Shown one piece after another: positions 25,601 through 35,151 of a stretch of DNA of 64,000 bases. Position numbers and translations under genes: made by a program. The stretch comes from Anthonomus grandis grandis (taxonomy: Eukaryota > Arthropoda > Insecta > Coleoptera > Curculionidae). Positions within the stretch are counted from its first letter, which is position 1; each line of letters starts with the position of its first letter. The stretch is taken from NCBI RefSeq assembly GCF_022605725.1, contig NC_065558.1, forward strand, positions 9,610,001 to 9,674,000, written 5' to 3'. The notes beneath the pieces were generated by a model, which saw only the letters and a list, made by a program, of their open reading frames with translations, was not told where the DNA came from and ran no database searches.

Positions 25601-28600
25601 GTGTCGATTTTGTTAGATTCACAATTTTCTTTTGTCAGAATAATATAATTACGCTCGTAGTATAGTGTAGTTCACCAATTCAGAGTAAACTAGAAGCGGA
25701 ACATTTACCTTTAATTTAAGACAATTTTTGTTTACTTTTGCTGAAAACGGGTTCACTAAATAATACAAAAAAAAATCCTTATAGTTACATTTTTATTTGA
25801 ATGTCAATTAACTATAATTGAGTGATTACTTTTAAAGGGGTTCTTATGTATGAACTCTTAACTTAGCTTAGTTCCTTTCGAAGAAATAGAAGAGTTCTTT
25901 GATCACTTATATCAATATTTGTCACTTATTTTTTTCATATGGCTGAAGGAAAAAATATCTTTTTTTTTTGATAAATATTTTGATCTTCACAACTGCGTAG
26001 ATAATCCATAAAAGGAGTATTTTACATGGTAACTTTCTATTATCATGTTAATTGGTGATTAAATAATAGATACAAAAAGGGTCTATACAGTACTAGAATT
26101 AGAAGCGAAAATATAAATAAAATATCTAAAACGTTCTGAGACATAATGGAATTCTAAGGTCTGATGGTGACTTTTTGCATTATTTTTTATCGTATTTAGG
26201 CAAAATATTCACATTTTTTACATAAGCCACTTACAAAAAGACTGACAATGACTTGAAAAATGCCTTCAACAACCATCGTTTACATTAAATTCTATCTTAA
26301 AGTTAACAACGGCATGAAAACCCTCGGACCAAAAGTACGACCCAACATGCCCTTCCAGCAACGTCAGGCCAGTCCCCCAGTGGTCGTTCGACACGTGTTC
26401 ACCACTTCCGGTCAAGGAATCCCCGTGACGATGGCCGTTCTACCGCAAGGATCCGCCCTTAGTCCCGAAGTGAGTGAGTAGTAATCTGTAGGTATGATAT
26501 TAGTCCTTTAGTGAGGCGCAACGGGAACAATTCTGACATGAAATAGCCGGCTAATTCTAGTTTTTCTTTCAATATAGATTGTCGAGGGACAAAACTCACA
26601 GGTTGGTACAGTAAGTCAGTACATTGTGGTCCAAAGGACGGGCATGGTGGATCAACATAACGTACCGAGATCGTCGTCGGCCCCGCCTGCGCAACAGCCC
26701 GCTTTGGGGAACACCATTAGTACCGTTGGAATGTCTCAGATGATTCCTGGAAGAGGTAAGTGTCAATTAAATTAAAACATTTTTTTTTCATCCAATATGT
26801 ATTGTTAACAAAACCAGACTAAGATAAGTTGTCCAATTATGAGTATAAACAATAATAGTAAAACATTACTGTATCCTATTGATTCATAGTTATATACCTA
26901 AAATTATGTAACATAATATATTTATGAATTGTTAGAACACTTTAGTTGGTACCTAAAACAATTAGAAACTAGGTGCGACTAATTTACATATACAAACTAG
27001 CAGTACCTATCTGAGAGGTTGGGGAAGCTGGCAATTTATAAGTTTGATAAAGATTTGAAAGAGTAATGCAAAAGCCCCAAAAACAAACTGTCTCTGTCCA
27101 ATATTGATAATATTATGTCACACATAATATGCACAAATTTTGATAATGTTATTTGTTTGGGTGACTAATGTAAATTTCTTCAATATTACTAATAGACATT
27201 TATTAAACTTAGGAAAATGTTAACCAAATCACTCGTTTTTTCAATCTTTAATTATTTTAATTTTATTTATATTCCTTGCCTTAATATTTTCTACAAAAAC
27301 ATGATACAAGTGAGGCAAAATGCTTGGGTTCGTCTAATTTTTGATCTAAAGAAATGCGATCACATTTCTCTTAACATTATTGATTTAAAATGGCTCAAAA
27401 TGGAAAATATTTGGAAGCATCACTAAGCATAATCGTAATTTTAATATTTTACGCATAGTTTTTTTTAACACGATGTTCTTCACTTTCTGGAAATATAAGA
27501 AATATGACCAAGTTTTCAATGTCCCAATTTCGAACTTCTTTTTATACTAGATCCTTTTCTTACAATACAATAAGCTTGATCAACTCGCTTCCCGATGAAT
27601 TCCGCCTCCTTAATTTCAACAAATTTAAGTTTAAATTAACAAAATATTTACTGGAAAAATAAAATTGAGTAGTTCCAGTAATTGTGTGACCTGGTGTTTT
27701 CTTTTTCATACAGAGAACTTATTTTGTGCTTATATTATGGTACACCAATACTTTGCGGCCCCATTATTATTATAATATTTTTTTTATTGTTTTGTATTGC
27801 TTTCTCCTTATACAAAAGTTGATCCATGTGTCTTTGTCTGTGTTTTTTTCACTCCGATAGTTCCGATTTTTTTGATTACTTTTGAGTTTACTATGAATGT
27901 ATGTATGGGTCAGTAGAATAGCATTTCTTTACTAGACTTCACTATACATGCACTATTAGGTGTAAGTAATTATTATATAAACGTATTTTGCTTCATCTAA
28001 TAAAAGGACTTATTTAATTATTTACAAAAATGGGATTCTATTAATACACTTTTATCTTGTTAATTTAATAATTTGCTTTTAAAAATTGTATAATCTTTCA
28101 AAGTTACAATGTTTGTTTTTTAAGTATTAAAAACATATTTTGTTTGGTAAGATTAACAATATAATAATATAGAGCAAGAACGAAATCTGTCCCAGAGCCA
28201 AAATCTGCAACTTCTTAAATTCTGTTGGTTTGATGTTGTTCCCTCACCTATTGTTTAGAAAGAACTGAAATTATCGAGTTCTTTCTGAATCCACAGGTTT
28301 CAAGCTTACACATCATAATCGAAAGCATTTGTACAATCCCAAAATACCGCCCCTGCAGCCTTCTTAGAAGAGATAATGATGCTTCTTTTGTTACCTTGGT
28401 TAGAGTTACAAAAATCTCATCCATTATTCTCCAAGAGACCAACATACAAAATTGACGAAAACAAAGAAAAACACAAAGTGGTAAGACCGTGACTTTGTGT
28501 TTTTCTTCGTTTTCGTCAATTTTGGTTAGACTTGGTAACAAAAATACAGGTCTATAATTTCAGTTAGTTTCGCGCTCATGCATTAAATAAAAAACCGTGT

Positions 28601-31205
28601 CCACAGGTTATTATAGCGCTACAACTTTGTATGGGGACAAGAGAATTCTTTGTTGCACAACTTGATTCTAACTATGTACAGGCCCGGCCGGTTGAAAGAG
28701 AACGACCTAAACGCGTTTCTCGTAACTTTTCGTACCAGCCGCACGGCGCCAGCAACGTCGCGCTGGGCCGACTCGCAGACAAATTACGCTAAGCGAATAT
28801 TATTTTAAAACCAATATGGGTTTATTAGTATATCAGTAATCCTAATAAACAAATAATTGATCTGTGTCATCTGTGCTACAAGATAGGCGACTTTCGGGCT
28901 ACGATGTTGGATTACAGGCACAAACAAATTTTGTTTATTAGGTAATATAAGTCAGGTAGACCTACTAAATGACTTGAATGGCCAGTATTGTGTTAGTATT
29001 ATTATAAATATAATGAAATAAGAGCACCGAGGCACTTTTAAAGAGGATTAGCTACCTGTACTTAAAATAAATAAATTTAGGGAATTACCCTCGATCATTT
29101 CCCAAAATTTACAATACTTTTTTATGATATTGTATTATTAATACGTAATACCTGGTTCCAGCCCTTTTTATAAATACCAGGGTAAGTGGGCTTAATTTAT
29201 TTAGTCCTTTTCGTGGTTCCAAAGAGTTATTACAGTGTTGATTATGCCTCGTTTAAGTGATTCCGTTAAGCACCGCATCATCGCCAAATTAGAAAATGGT
29301 TGGTCCATTTCTCGACTGGCTGATGAATTTGGTATATCCAAAAACACCATTTTCAAGTTAAAACGCAAATTTGAAGAAACGGAAAGTGTGGAAAACCTAC
29401 ATCGAGGGGGAAATATAAAAATTACTTCGGACCAACAAGATCAACGACTGGTTAATTTTTGCCGAGAAAATCTATTTAAATCCGCCGTTGAAGCCGTGTC
29501 TACCACAGCATTCCCAGCAAGTGTTAGAACTGCCCGAAAAAGATTAGCTGCAAGCAATTTGAGATGTCGGACAGCCAGCAACCAGATTGAATTAACCGAA
29601 ACTAATAAAGAAGTCCAGTTGCAGATATGCCAACAGTTTAATCGCTTACCGATGGGTTATTGGAAGAGAGTAATATTTAGTGATGAAAAGATGTTCCAAA
29701 GTAATTACAGCGGTAAAGTTAAAGTATACAGACCTTCGACGAGTTCAAGATATGACGAAAGATTTGTGTCACCCAGAAGAAGAAGTGGGCATTTTTCCGT
29801 AAATATATGGGCTTGGATCAGCCACCGAGGACCCGGAATCTGCTGGAAAATTGATGGCCGATTCACAGCAGATCGTTATTGTGTAGTGCTTGAAGGAGGA
29901 TTGATACAAAGTGCCAGAGAAATGTATCCTGAGGGATTCGTTTTTCAGCAGGACAACGCTCCTGTACATACAGCAAATATTGTTCGCGAGTGGTTTACCG
30001 AAAACAATGTCGAAAAGCTAGAATGGTCGGCGAAGAGTCCCGATTTAAATCCTATAGAAAACATATGGGGTAGCATGGTAAGGTCGATGGAGAATTTCAT
30101 ACCTGAAAATAAGAATGCGTTATGGCAGAAAATTCAAGAAACCTGGGAAGAAGTAGCAACTCATGATTTCTGCTGCCAACTAATAGGTTCAATGAGCAGG
30201 ACAGTTCAGAAAATTATAATAGCTGAAGGTGGCTATACGAAATATTAATATATTATATAATATAAAATTATACGAATTTTATTTATTTTATACTTACACG
30301 CTTTTTCTTTTAGCCAAATTAAATTATATAATATTAATATATATATTTTATTTATTTTGAATAAATTATATATATGTTTTAATTATATATAATTTATTCA
30401 AAATTTATTATATATAATTAAAACATTCAGAGAATAATCGAAATTTAAATTTAAATCAAAATATTTCTTTTTTGCTTCAAGATGCCACAAGGCACAAAGA
30501 TATTTGCATTTTATGGTTTTATTCCTACAGTCGTAAATTTCTACTATCCGCTGCTTTGTCTGGGAGTCGGCCCAGCGCGACGTTGCCGGCGCCGTGCGCC
30601 CAGTACGAAAAGTTACGTGAAAGAAACGTGTTCAGGTCGTTCTCTTTCAACCGGCCGGGACTGTACATGAGACATAAGTAGCAGTGTTCTAGAAATGTAT
30701 CAAGTGGCCCGTACCGTGATACAATAGCTTAGTTACACTCGTTTGATTGGGGTTACGCCAATATTTAAACAGTAATAACTTTGTTTGTGATAAAACCTTC
30801 TTTATTTTAACAACTGGAGGATGGTTTTGTAAGTCTGTTTTTAACATAGGAAGAGGTCGTCCAGCGAGTGTCGAATCGGACCATCCCGGTCTCCATCAGG
30901 CCGCCCAACCGAACGATTTCGTCGTCCAATGCCCGAATCCCGGCACCCAAGCGGTCACGAGACGACCGAGGCTCCCCCCGGGGGTCGTTTACGGCGACGT
31001 CAGCATAGAGAATCAGATCAACAATTACACCATTATCGGGGAGAACGTGATCGCAGATCATCCCGCGACGGTGATGCAACAACAGAAACACGACACGTGC
31101 GCGTGTAGCCTTAAAGCGATGGTCGTGTGCAAGAAATGCGGCGCTTTTTGCCACGACGATTGTATAGGACCGAATAAGTTGTGTCGGACTTGCTTTATAA
31201 GATAG
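13673..31205 (+). CDS. Asx: Additional sex combs (Asx/ASXL), complete
   Basis: Seven coding exons: join(13673..16220, 17954..18093, 20242..20809, 23198..23476, 26303..26469, 26578..26755, 30850..31205). They total 4,236 nt, 1,411 residues plus stop, and all phases agree. Residues about 156-266 form the DEUBAD/ASXH domain (TPDSILVNTNLRLLLNK, LNNEFF, RLAEGEFTPENQQ). In ASXL proteins this domain binds and activates the Calypso/BAP1 deubiquitinase that removes H2A monoubiquitin. A long acidic S/T/E-rich tract follows. Exon 2 has EECCWGLVDSSTENLLQ, exon 3 PVHNDWPYDVKMD and exon 4 AVNLERSYQICQAVIQNSPN, all conserved Asx blocks. Exon 7 ends in the atypical PHD finger (CACSLKAMVVCKKCGAFCHD, then CIGPNKLCRTC). 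Nuclear. The start at 13673 is the first ATG of the frame, and the N-terminal HARE-HTH of vertebrate ASXL is absent from this frame. The donor of exon 4 (GTAGGT) was chosen because it restores the frame. Confidence 0.92.
16221..17953 (+). other. Asx intron 1
   Basis: Donor GTAAGG and acceptor CTTTTTCAG. The reading frame of exon 1 stays open for 164 bases into the intron before a stop at 16382-16384. The remainder is A+T-rich with nothing recognised. Confidence 0.85.
18094..20241 (+). other. Asx intron 2
   Basis: Donor GTGAGT and acceptor TATTTCCAG. It contains a possible LINE tail fragment on the minus strand (18.44-18.66 kb). Otherwise A+T-rich without recognised content. Confidence 0.85.
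18444..18660 (-). mobile_element. Possible LINE C-terminal fragment
   Basis: A 71-codon minus-strand frame reads 'TFAVQRKAIIIVTRLEN...SKHFVSF', which resembles the 'LQKKAIRIIxxLxxxxHCKPFF' block after the RT domain of many insect LINEs. It is short and unsupported by flanking motifs. Confidence 0.3.
20810..23197 (+). other. Asx intron 3
   Basis: Donor GTAAAG directly after an (AAT)n stretch coding for an Asn run, and acceptor GCAAGCAG. A+T-rich with no recognised element. Confidence 0.8.
23477..26302 (+). other. Asx intron 4
   Basis: Donor GTAGGT at 23477 and acceptor ATCTTAAAG ending at 26302. It contains the 363-bp inverted repeat at 25165-25527. The rest is A+T-rich without recognised content. 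Confidence 0.75.
25165..25527. repeat. Large inverted repeat (two 156-bp arms) with hammerhead-like cores
   Basis: Arms 25165-25320 and 25372-25527 are near-perfect reverse complements around a 51-bp A+T-rich centre. Each arm carries CTGATGA, then GGCTGT-TTAC-ACAGCC (a 6-bp stem), then GAAA: 25425-25452 on plus, 25240-25267 on minus. That order (CUGAUGA, stem II, GAAA) is the core of hammerhead ribozymes, known from Penelope-like retroelements and some other repeats. An extra U before stem II and an unclear stem I make catalytic activity doubtful. It may be a pair of inverted pseudo-LTRs or a foldback element. Confidence 0.85.
27217..27665 (+). mobile_element. LINE 3' coding fragment (after the RT domain)
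   Basis: The plus-strand frame at 27217-27426 reads 'SIFNYFNFIYIPCLN...VRQNAWVRLIFDLKKCDHIS...LKWLKM', and after a break 'NTISLINSLPDEFRLLNFNKFKFKLTKYL' (to about 27658). Both match the C-terminal region of jockey/CR1-type LINE ORF2 proteins (QNACVRFI...DHIS...L.WL; WNSLPxE.R). 5'-truncated and broken. Confidence 0.7.
28447..28524. repeat. Long perfect or near-perfect hairpin
   Basis: CAAAATTGACGAAAAC...ACACAAAG (28447-28478) is followed, after a 14-base loop, by its reverse complement (28493-28524), with at most one mismatch in the stem. It lies about 150 bp upstream of the Tc1 element and outside its inverted repeats. Confidence 0.85.
29244..30248 (+). CDS. Tc1-family transposase (DD34E), intact reading frame
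   Basis: 334 residues from the ATG of MPRLSDSVKH (another in-frame ATG lies at 29235-ish). Residues about 1-60 form an HTH (GWSISRLADEFGISKNTIFKLKRKF), followed by a second DNA-binding region (FPASVRTARKRLAASNLRCR). The DDE catalytic domain shows D in VIFSDEKMFQ, D in FQQDNAPVH and E in NPIENIWG. There are 34 residues between the second D and the E, the Tc1 signature. Length is normal for the family and no stop or frameshift is seen, so the copy may be young or still under selection. Role: cut-and-paste transposition at TA sites, in the nucleus. Confidence 0.93.
   Translation: MPRLSDSVKHRIIAKLENGWSISRLADEFGISKNTIFKLKRKFEETESVENLHRGGNIKITSDQQDQRLVNFCRENLFKSAVEAVSTTAFPASVRTARKRLAASNLRCRTASNQIELTETNKEVQLQICQQFNRLPMGYWKRVIFSDEKMFQSNYSGKVKVYRPSTSSRYDERFVSPRRRSGHFSVNIWAWISHRGPGICWKIDGRFTADRYCVVLEGGLIQSAREMYPEGFVFQQDNAPVHTANIVREWFTENNVEKLEWSAKSPDLNPIENIWGSMVRSMENFIPENKNALWQKIQETWEEVATHDFCCQLIGSMSRTVQKIIIAEGGYTKY
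30354..30424. repeat. Overlapping A+T palindromes in the transposon right arm
   Basis: ATTTTGAATAAATTATATAT (30354-30373) is inverted at 30385-30404. GTTTTAATTATATATAA (30376-30392) is inverted at 30408-30424. The middle segment can pair with either flank, giving two mutually exclusive hairpins. It lies just after the transposase stop, inside the Tc1 element. Confidence 0.85.
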
Positions 31206-34200
31206 GTTATGATTTAATGGGGGAGGGGGGGTTTAAGAAGGTTTCGCGCTTGGTATGATGTCATGTGTTAAATGTATATAGTCATTGGATGTTTCTGTAA
31301 GGTGAGGTTAATGATTAAAGGCAGATATGGATTATACAGGTTGGTTCTCCAGAAACTGCATCAAAGGATTATAGAAAAATTTGACAATGGAGTCATTGGT
31401 GGAAAGAAGAAAAATGGTTTGATAGTTTTGGCATTTCCGGTTGTGCCGGAAGTAGTTGTCAATTTTATTTATTGAAATGACACTATATTTTTTACACTTT
31501 TAGACTCATTAACTATTTATTATTGGGATTGATTTGTTATATATAAGAGTGGAATATTACGACTGGTTATTTACCTAGGGAAGAAAAGAATCCTTAAAAT
31601 GGCACTTTCGATCCGTTGCGCAAATAAAAATGTCATTTTTGTTCCAGGCAGAGAAATATATACTAGCCATACGAGGACATAAATCTTGGGGATCTTGAGC
31701 ATTCGTTCTTTGCCTCCCTAGGTTGGAAATCTTTTTTTTAATTAATAGAAACCTATTTTGACCAAACGGTCATAACTGCCTTTAATCAAAAAACTACTAG
31801 ATGAGTACAGATGAAGGGGTTTGCACAACTATATAAAATACGACGACGGTAGTTAGAGAGGTGTAGTATCACTTAAATATATTATGCTAAATAAATAATT
31901 CATAAAAAATTTCATTAACTTTTCTAAATACTCAATATTTTAGTTATTATCAATTTAATATAATGATAATAACTAGTTATATGATAATAACGGTTTTAAA
32001 TATATTCTTTGTAAAAATATTTTCTTCGATCATTTTGCCTTTTTCACAGAAAAGTATGAAAGAAATTGAATAGACCACTCCAGAATTACGTCATTTGACA
32101 ATTTGTTAGAGTGCACACAAGTAAAACTGCATAAGTGGTATTAATGTTAGTTCAAGTTCGGGAAAACTTTCAACTAAAATTTGATAATGCTCTATACGTT
32201 TCCAAACTCTGATACCTGATTGTCTCATTTTTACTGCATGTTCAATAGTTTGTTGCAACTTTTGTTTTCAAAAGATTCACACATAAATTCCATCACTACA
32301 ACTTCAACTCCTTATTTTTTCCATGGGCGGAATATATTGTGACATACCTTTTGAAATGGCTACATTTCCTTTAAAACGACTTTTCGTTTTTTAAATTTGA
32401 ACTACAGGTTGCCGAGAAAATAAATGTAATTTATTTGTACTTAAACGTTTTTTGTTATTGATTGTTGAGAATCTTCTTGAAGGTGTAGTAACTACAACTG
32501 CTGTACTAGCAATAGTAAAGCAACTGCTTAAAGCTTATTCCTGGACATTGTGAATCGGGTGTAAATTTATGTCATTCATTAAATCCTTTCCGTAAATCTT
32601 TTAAGTATTCAGGCTAGAGTGGCTTATTTTCGATTTCATAAACTTGATTTCGACAAATCGGGTGATATTGCGGGCCATTCGATAGCACCCTTCCCTTATT
32701 TTATTTTCAGTTATAATGTTATGTAGTGTTTTGGGAATATTTTTATGGTCTCTGACAAATATCCATGACAAAAATTGCAGAAAATTAATTTTAAAATGTG
32801 ACAGACATTCTGGAATGGTCAATTCGCCAAATGCAAATAAGATATTCACCTGTCAAGATCGGTTACCAAAAGAGTAGCTTATCAGTATTTTTGACTGCAT
32901 TCGTTCCGAGTATATTTAATTCTTAGTCATCAAAGTTTTGACCCAGTGATTAGCTTAGCGGTAGATTTGTTATAACATTATACGATATAGTCTATTTTTA
33001 ATATAGACTTTAGTGACGGCTGTATATTTTGTATTTATGTATAGTGGAAAATGACGAAAACAAATTAGATCTTAATGGTTTTTAGCGCGAGATCGTTAAC
33101 ATCTGATTTTTTTTTATAAACATTTTCTTTGTGCCACAGTTTGACATTATTTTTATTATAAATTAAAGCGTTTGCTTATTCATTCTACGCCTCTCCCAAG
33201 TGTTTACTTCGAAAATTTATATAAGGATATTCGTGTTATGCGTTAGTCCAGCCTCCAGCCTGTACATACTCCTTTATTGCATATTTTTTTATTTTCACAC
33301 ACACATACTGTCCCGAAATATTGAGATTTCATCTCCGTTTTTGTATCACTTCGTATCTTAATAGACTGATATTAGAGTTAATAATGTATTTAATACAAAT
33401 AATAGTAATAATCTCAGTATAATTTTAGTCAAAAATATAAACAGATTTTAAGCTTAAACCAGTGTTACAAAAAAATAATATAGCGCCTAGATTGTAAATA
33501 CGATTGATTAGGAAGATAGCAGTCTTAGTGATGTTGTTAAAATGCCCACTTTGAATCTGTGGTATATTTGTAGGTTAGGAGATAAGCGACAGGTTGTTTT
33601 AATATGCTAGCTGAGACTTTTCCATATTAATTTTAAATAATGGTGCAAATTTTATATAGAAAGGGACTGGAACATTTCGCTACCTATAGCACAAAACACA
33701 CTTATTGGAAAATGTTATTTTTCACTCGTTAGGGCACAAATTGCAGTCACTTTTTCATAAGTTACAAAAAAGCTTATTAAAAAAACAGTCCTTAGATATG
33801 GGATGACTGAATTCTAACTTTTTTTTATCTTCAGGGTGTAAATTAATTGACTAGTCATTCTGTATATTTCAAAACTAAGTGTCTATTAATAATAAGTGGG
33901 AAAGTTTTATCAGTCTTCCAAAAAATTGTTTCACGAATATTTAGAAATCGGATCCGTTACAAATTATTTCTTATATCATATTCTACCTCACAGTGAAGCT
34001 GATAATTCGATTAATAGATACGTTATTTAATGTTGTTCCCTCATTTAATTAAATGTCCATATTTTCAATAAATATACGAAACTATTATATAAAAATCTCT
34101 GGCCTTTATAAGTGATATCTTTTTCACTATTTTATCAAATTATAGTGCAATACATCATCTGCCCTCATTCATTTTAACTTTATACAATTTTTTTTTGATC

Positions 34201-35151
34201 CATGATTTTATTGTTCTAGGTTAAGGTGTGTATTATAATTAATTTTTCATAAATCTCAGTAGCTTTTAAGGTTCCGTGTACAGTTTTTTTTTACAGATTA
34301 GGTTATTTAATTTTTTTTTGTTATATGAATGTATATAACAGCGATATTCTGCATTTATTTAAGAAATACATTATAAATGTATATTTCGTTTTTGTTTTTC
34401 CTTTCCTCAATAACCGCTAGTCTTAGAAATCGACCCAATCTAGGAAAATGTCTGATATAAAGGACGTTCCAAATTTGAGGGTGAGCATTGTAAAAGACGG
34501 ATAAATTGCGGCAAAGTTGCATAATTTAATGCTTATCGAAATGTTTAAGAAAAAATGTTTTCAAAAATTTTAAAAATCTGTTGAAATGATGAAAACATAA
34601 TACGACGTTTTGTCTCTTAGCCTATGGCAACTATAGTGTTTTATACCAGATTTAAATAATTCTTTAAATTGCCTTTTTAAGCAGTATCACATTTCAACGA
34701 TGAATCTGTGTGATACATCCATGAAAACTATTTTAACTATTTAAATTTAGTATAATGCAATATAGTTACACAGTAAAAAAAGTTGATGCTTGCTAAAACA
34801 CGAGCAGACCCATCTTAATGCAGTAAGATTCTTGGTAAAACAGTTTCTGCAAAAGTCAAACTGATAACACTCACCTGCATAATGAAGTTAATTAATTAGC
34901 TAATTTATGACAGACAGTCTCCAACAGTTGGCACTGTTAGGCAGCATAGTACGTCAAGACTCCTTCACAGTCAAATTTTTTGATCAATACTGAGGCTTCC
35001 TTCAATCAATTAAAAATTTCGCATTTACCATCTTCCCTAGTTAAAAACTATTATAATCCGTTTTCCAACGGACAGTGAATCCAGTTGCCCATGAATGTAC
35101 CGACTTAGATAGAGAAACATCTTATCGAGTATTTTCCCCACTGCTAATACA
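31206..35151. other. Asx 3' UTR and intergenic spacer
   Basis: Sequence after the Asx stop, A+T-rich. The 3' end of Asx cannot be placed: several AATAAA-like signals exist (for example about 31622 and 34069). A weak, broken minus-strand trace of a transposase-like frame appears at 32.4-32.9 kb. Nothing else is recognised. Confidence 0.5.
32445..32849 (-). pseudogene. Very weak trace of a hAT-type transposase
   Basis: The minus-strand frame 32849-32601 (...TENKIREGCYRMARNITRFVE...) is followed, after a break, by 'FTIASTAVVVTTPSRRFSTINN' (about 32525-32460). This loosely recalls the hAT dimerisation block 'IPVxTxxAERSFSTLxRIK'. It is heavily mutated and could be chance. Confidence 0.22.

Larger units (their letters stand above)
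28679..30663 (+). mobile_element. Complete Tc1-type DNA transposon with long terminal inverted repeats
   Basis: The element runs from CAGGCCCGGCCGG to CCGGCCGGGACTG and is flanked on both sides by TA, the Tc1/mariner target-site duplication. The inverted repeats are about 110 bp and strikingly G+C-rich (left 28679 to about 28791, right about 30552-30663), with scattered differences between them. An intact transposase gene lies between. Total length 1,985 bp. It sits within the last Asx intron. Confidence 0.92.
26756..30849 (+). other. Asx last intron
   Basis: Donor GTAAGT and acceptor TTTTAACATAG. It contains a LINE tail (27.2-27.7 kb), a long hairpin (28.45 kb) and a complete Tc1-type transposon (28.68-30.66 kb). 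The acceptor lies only about 185 bases beyond the transposon's right end. Confidence 0.88.

Noticed and set aside
30472..30681. Short plus-strand ORFs at the right end of the Tc1 element.
   Set aside because: They translate the G+C-rich inverted repeat; the same DNA occurs inverted at 28.7 kb, so coding is unlikely.
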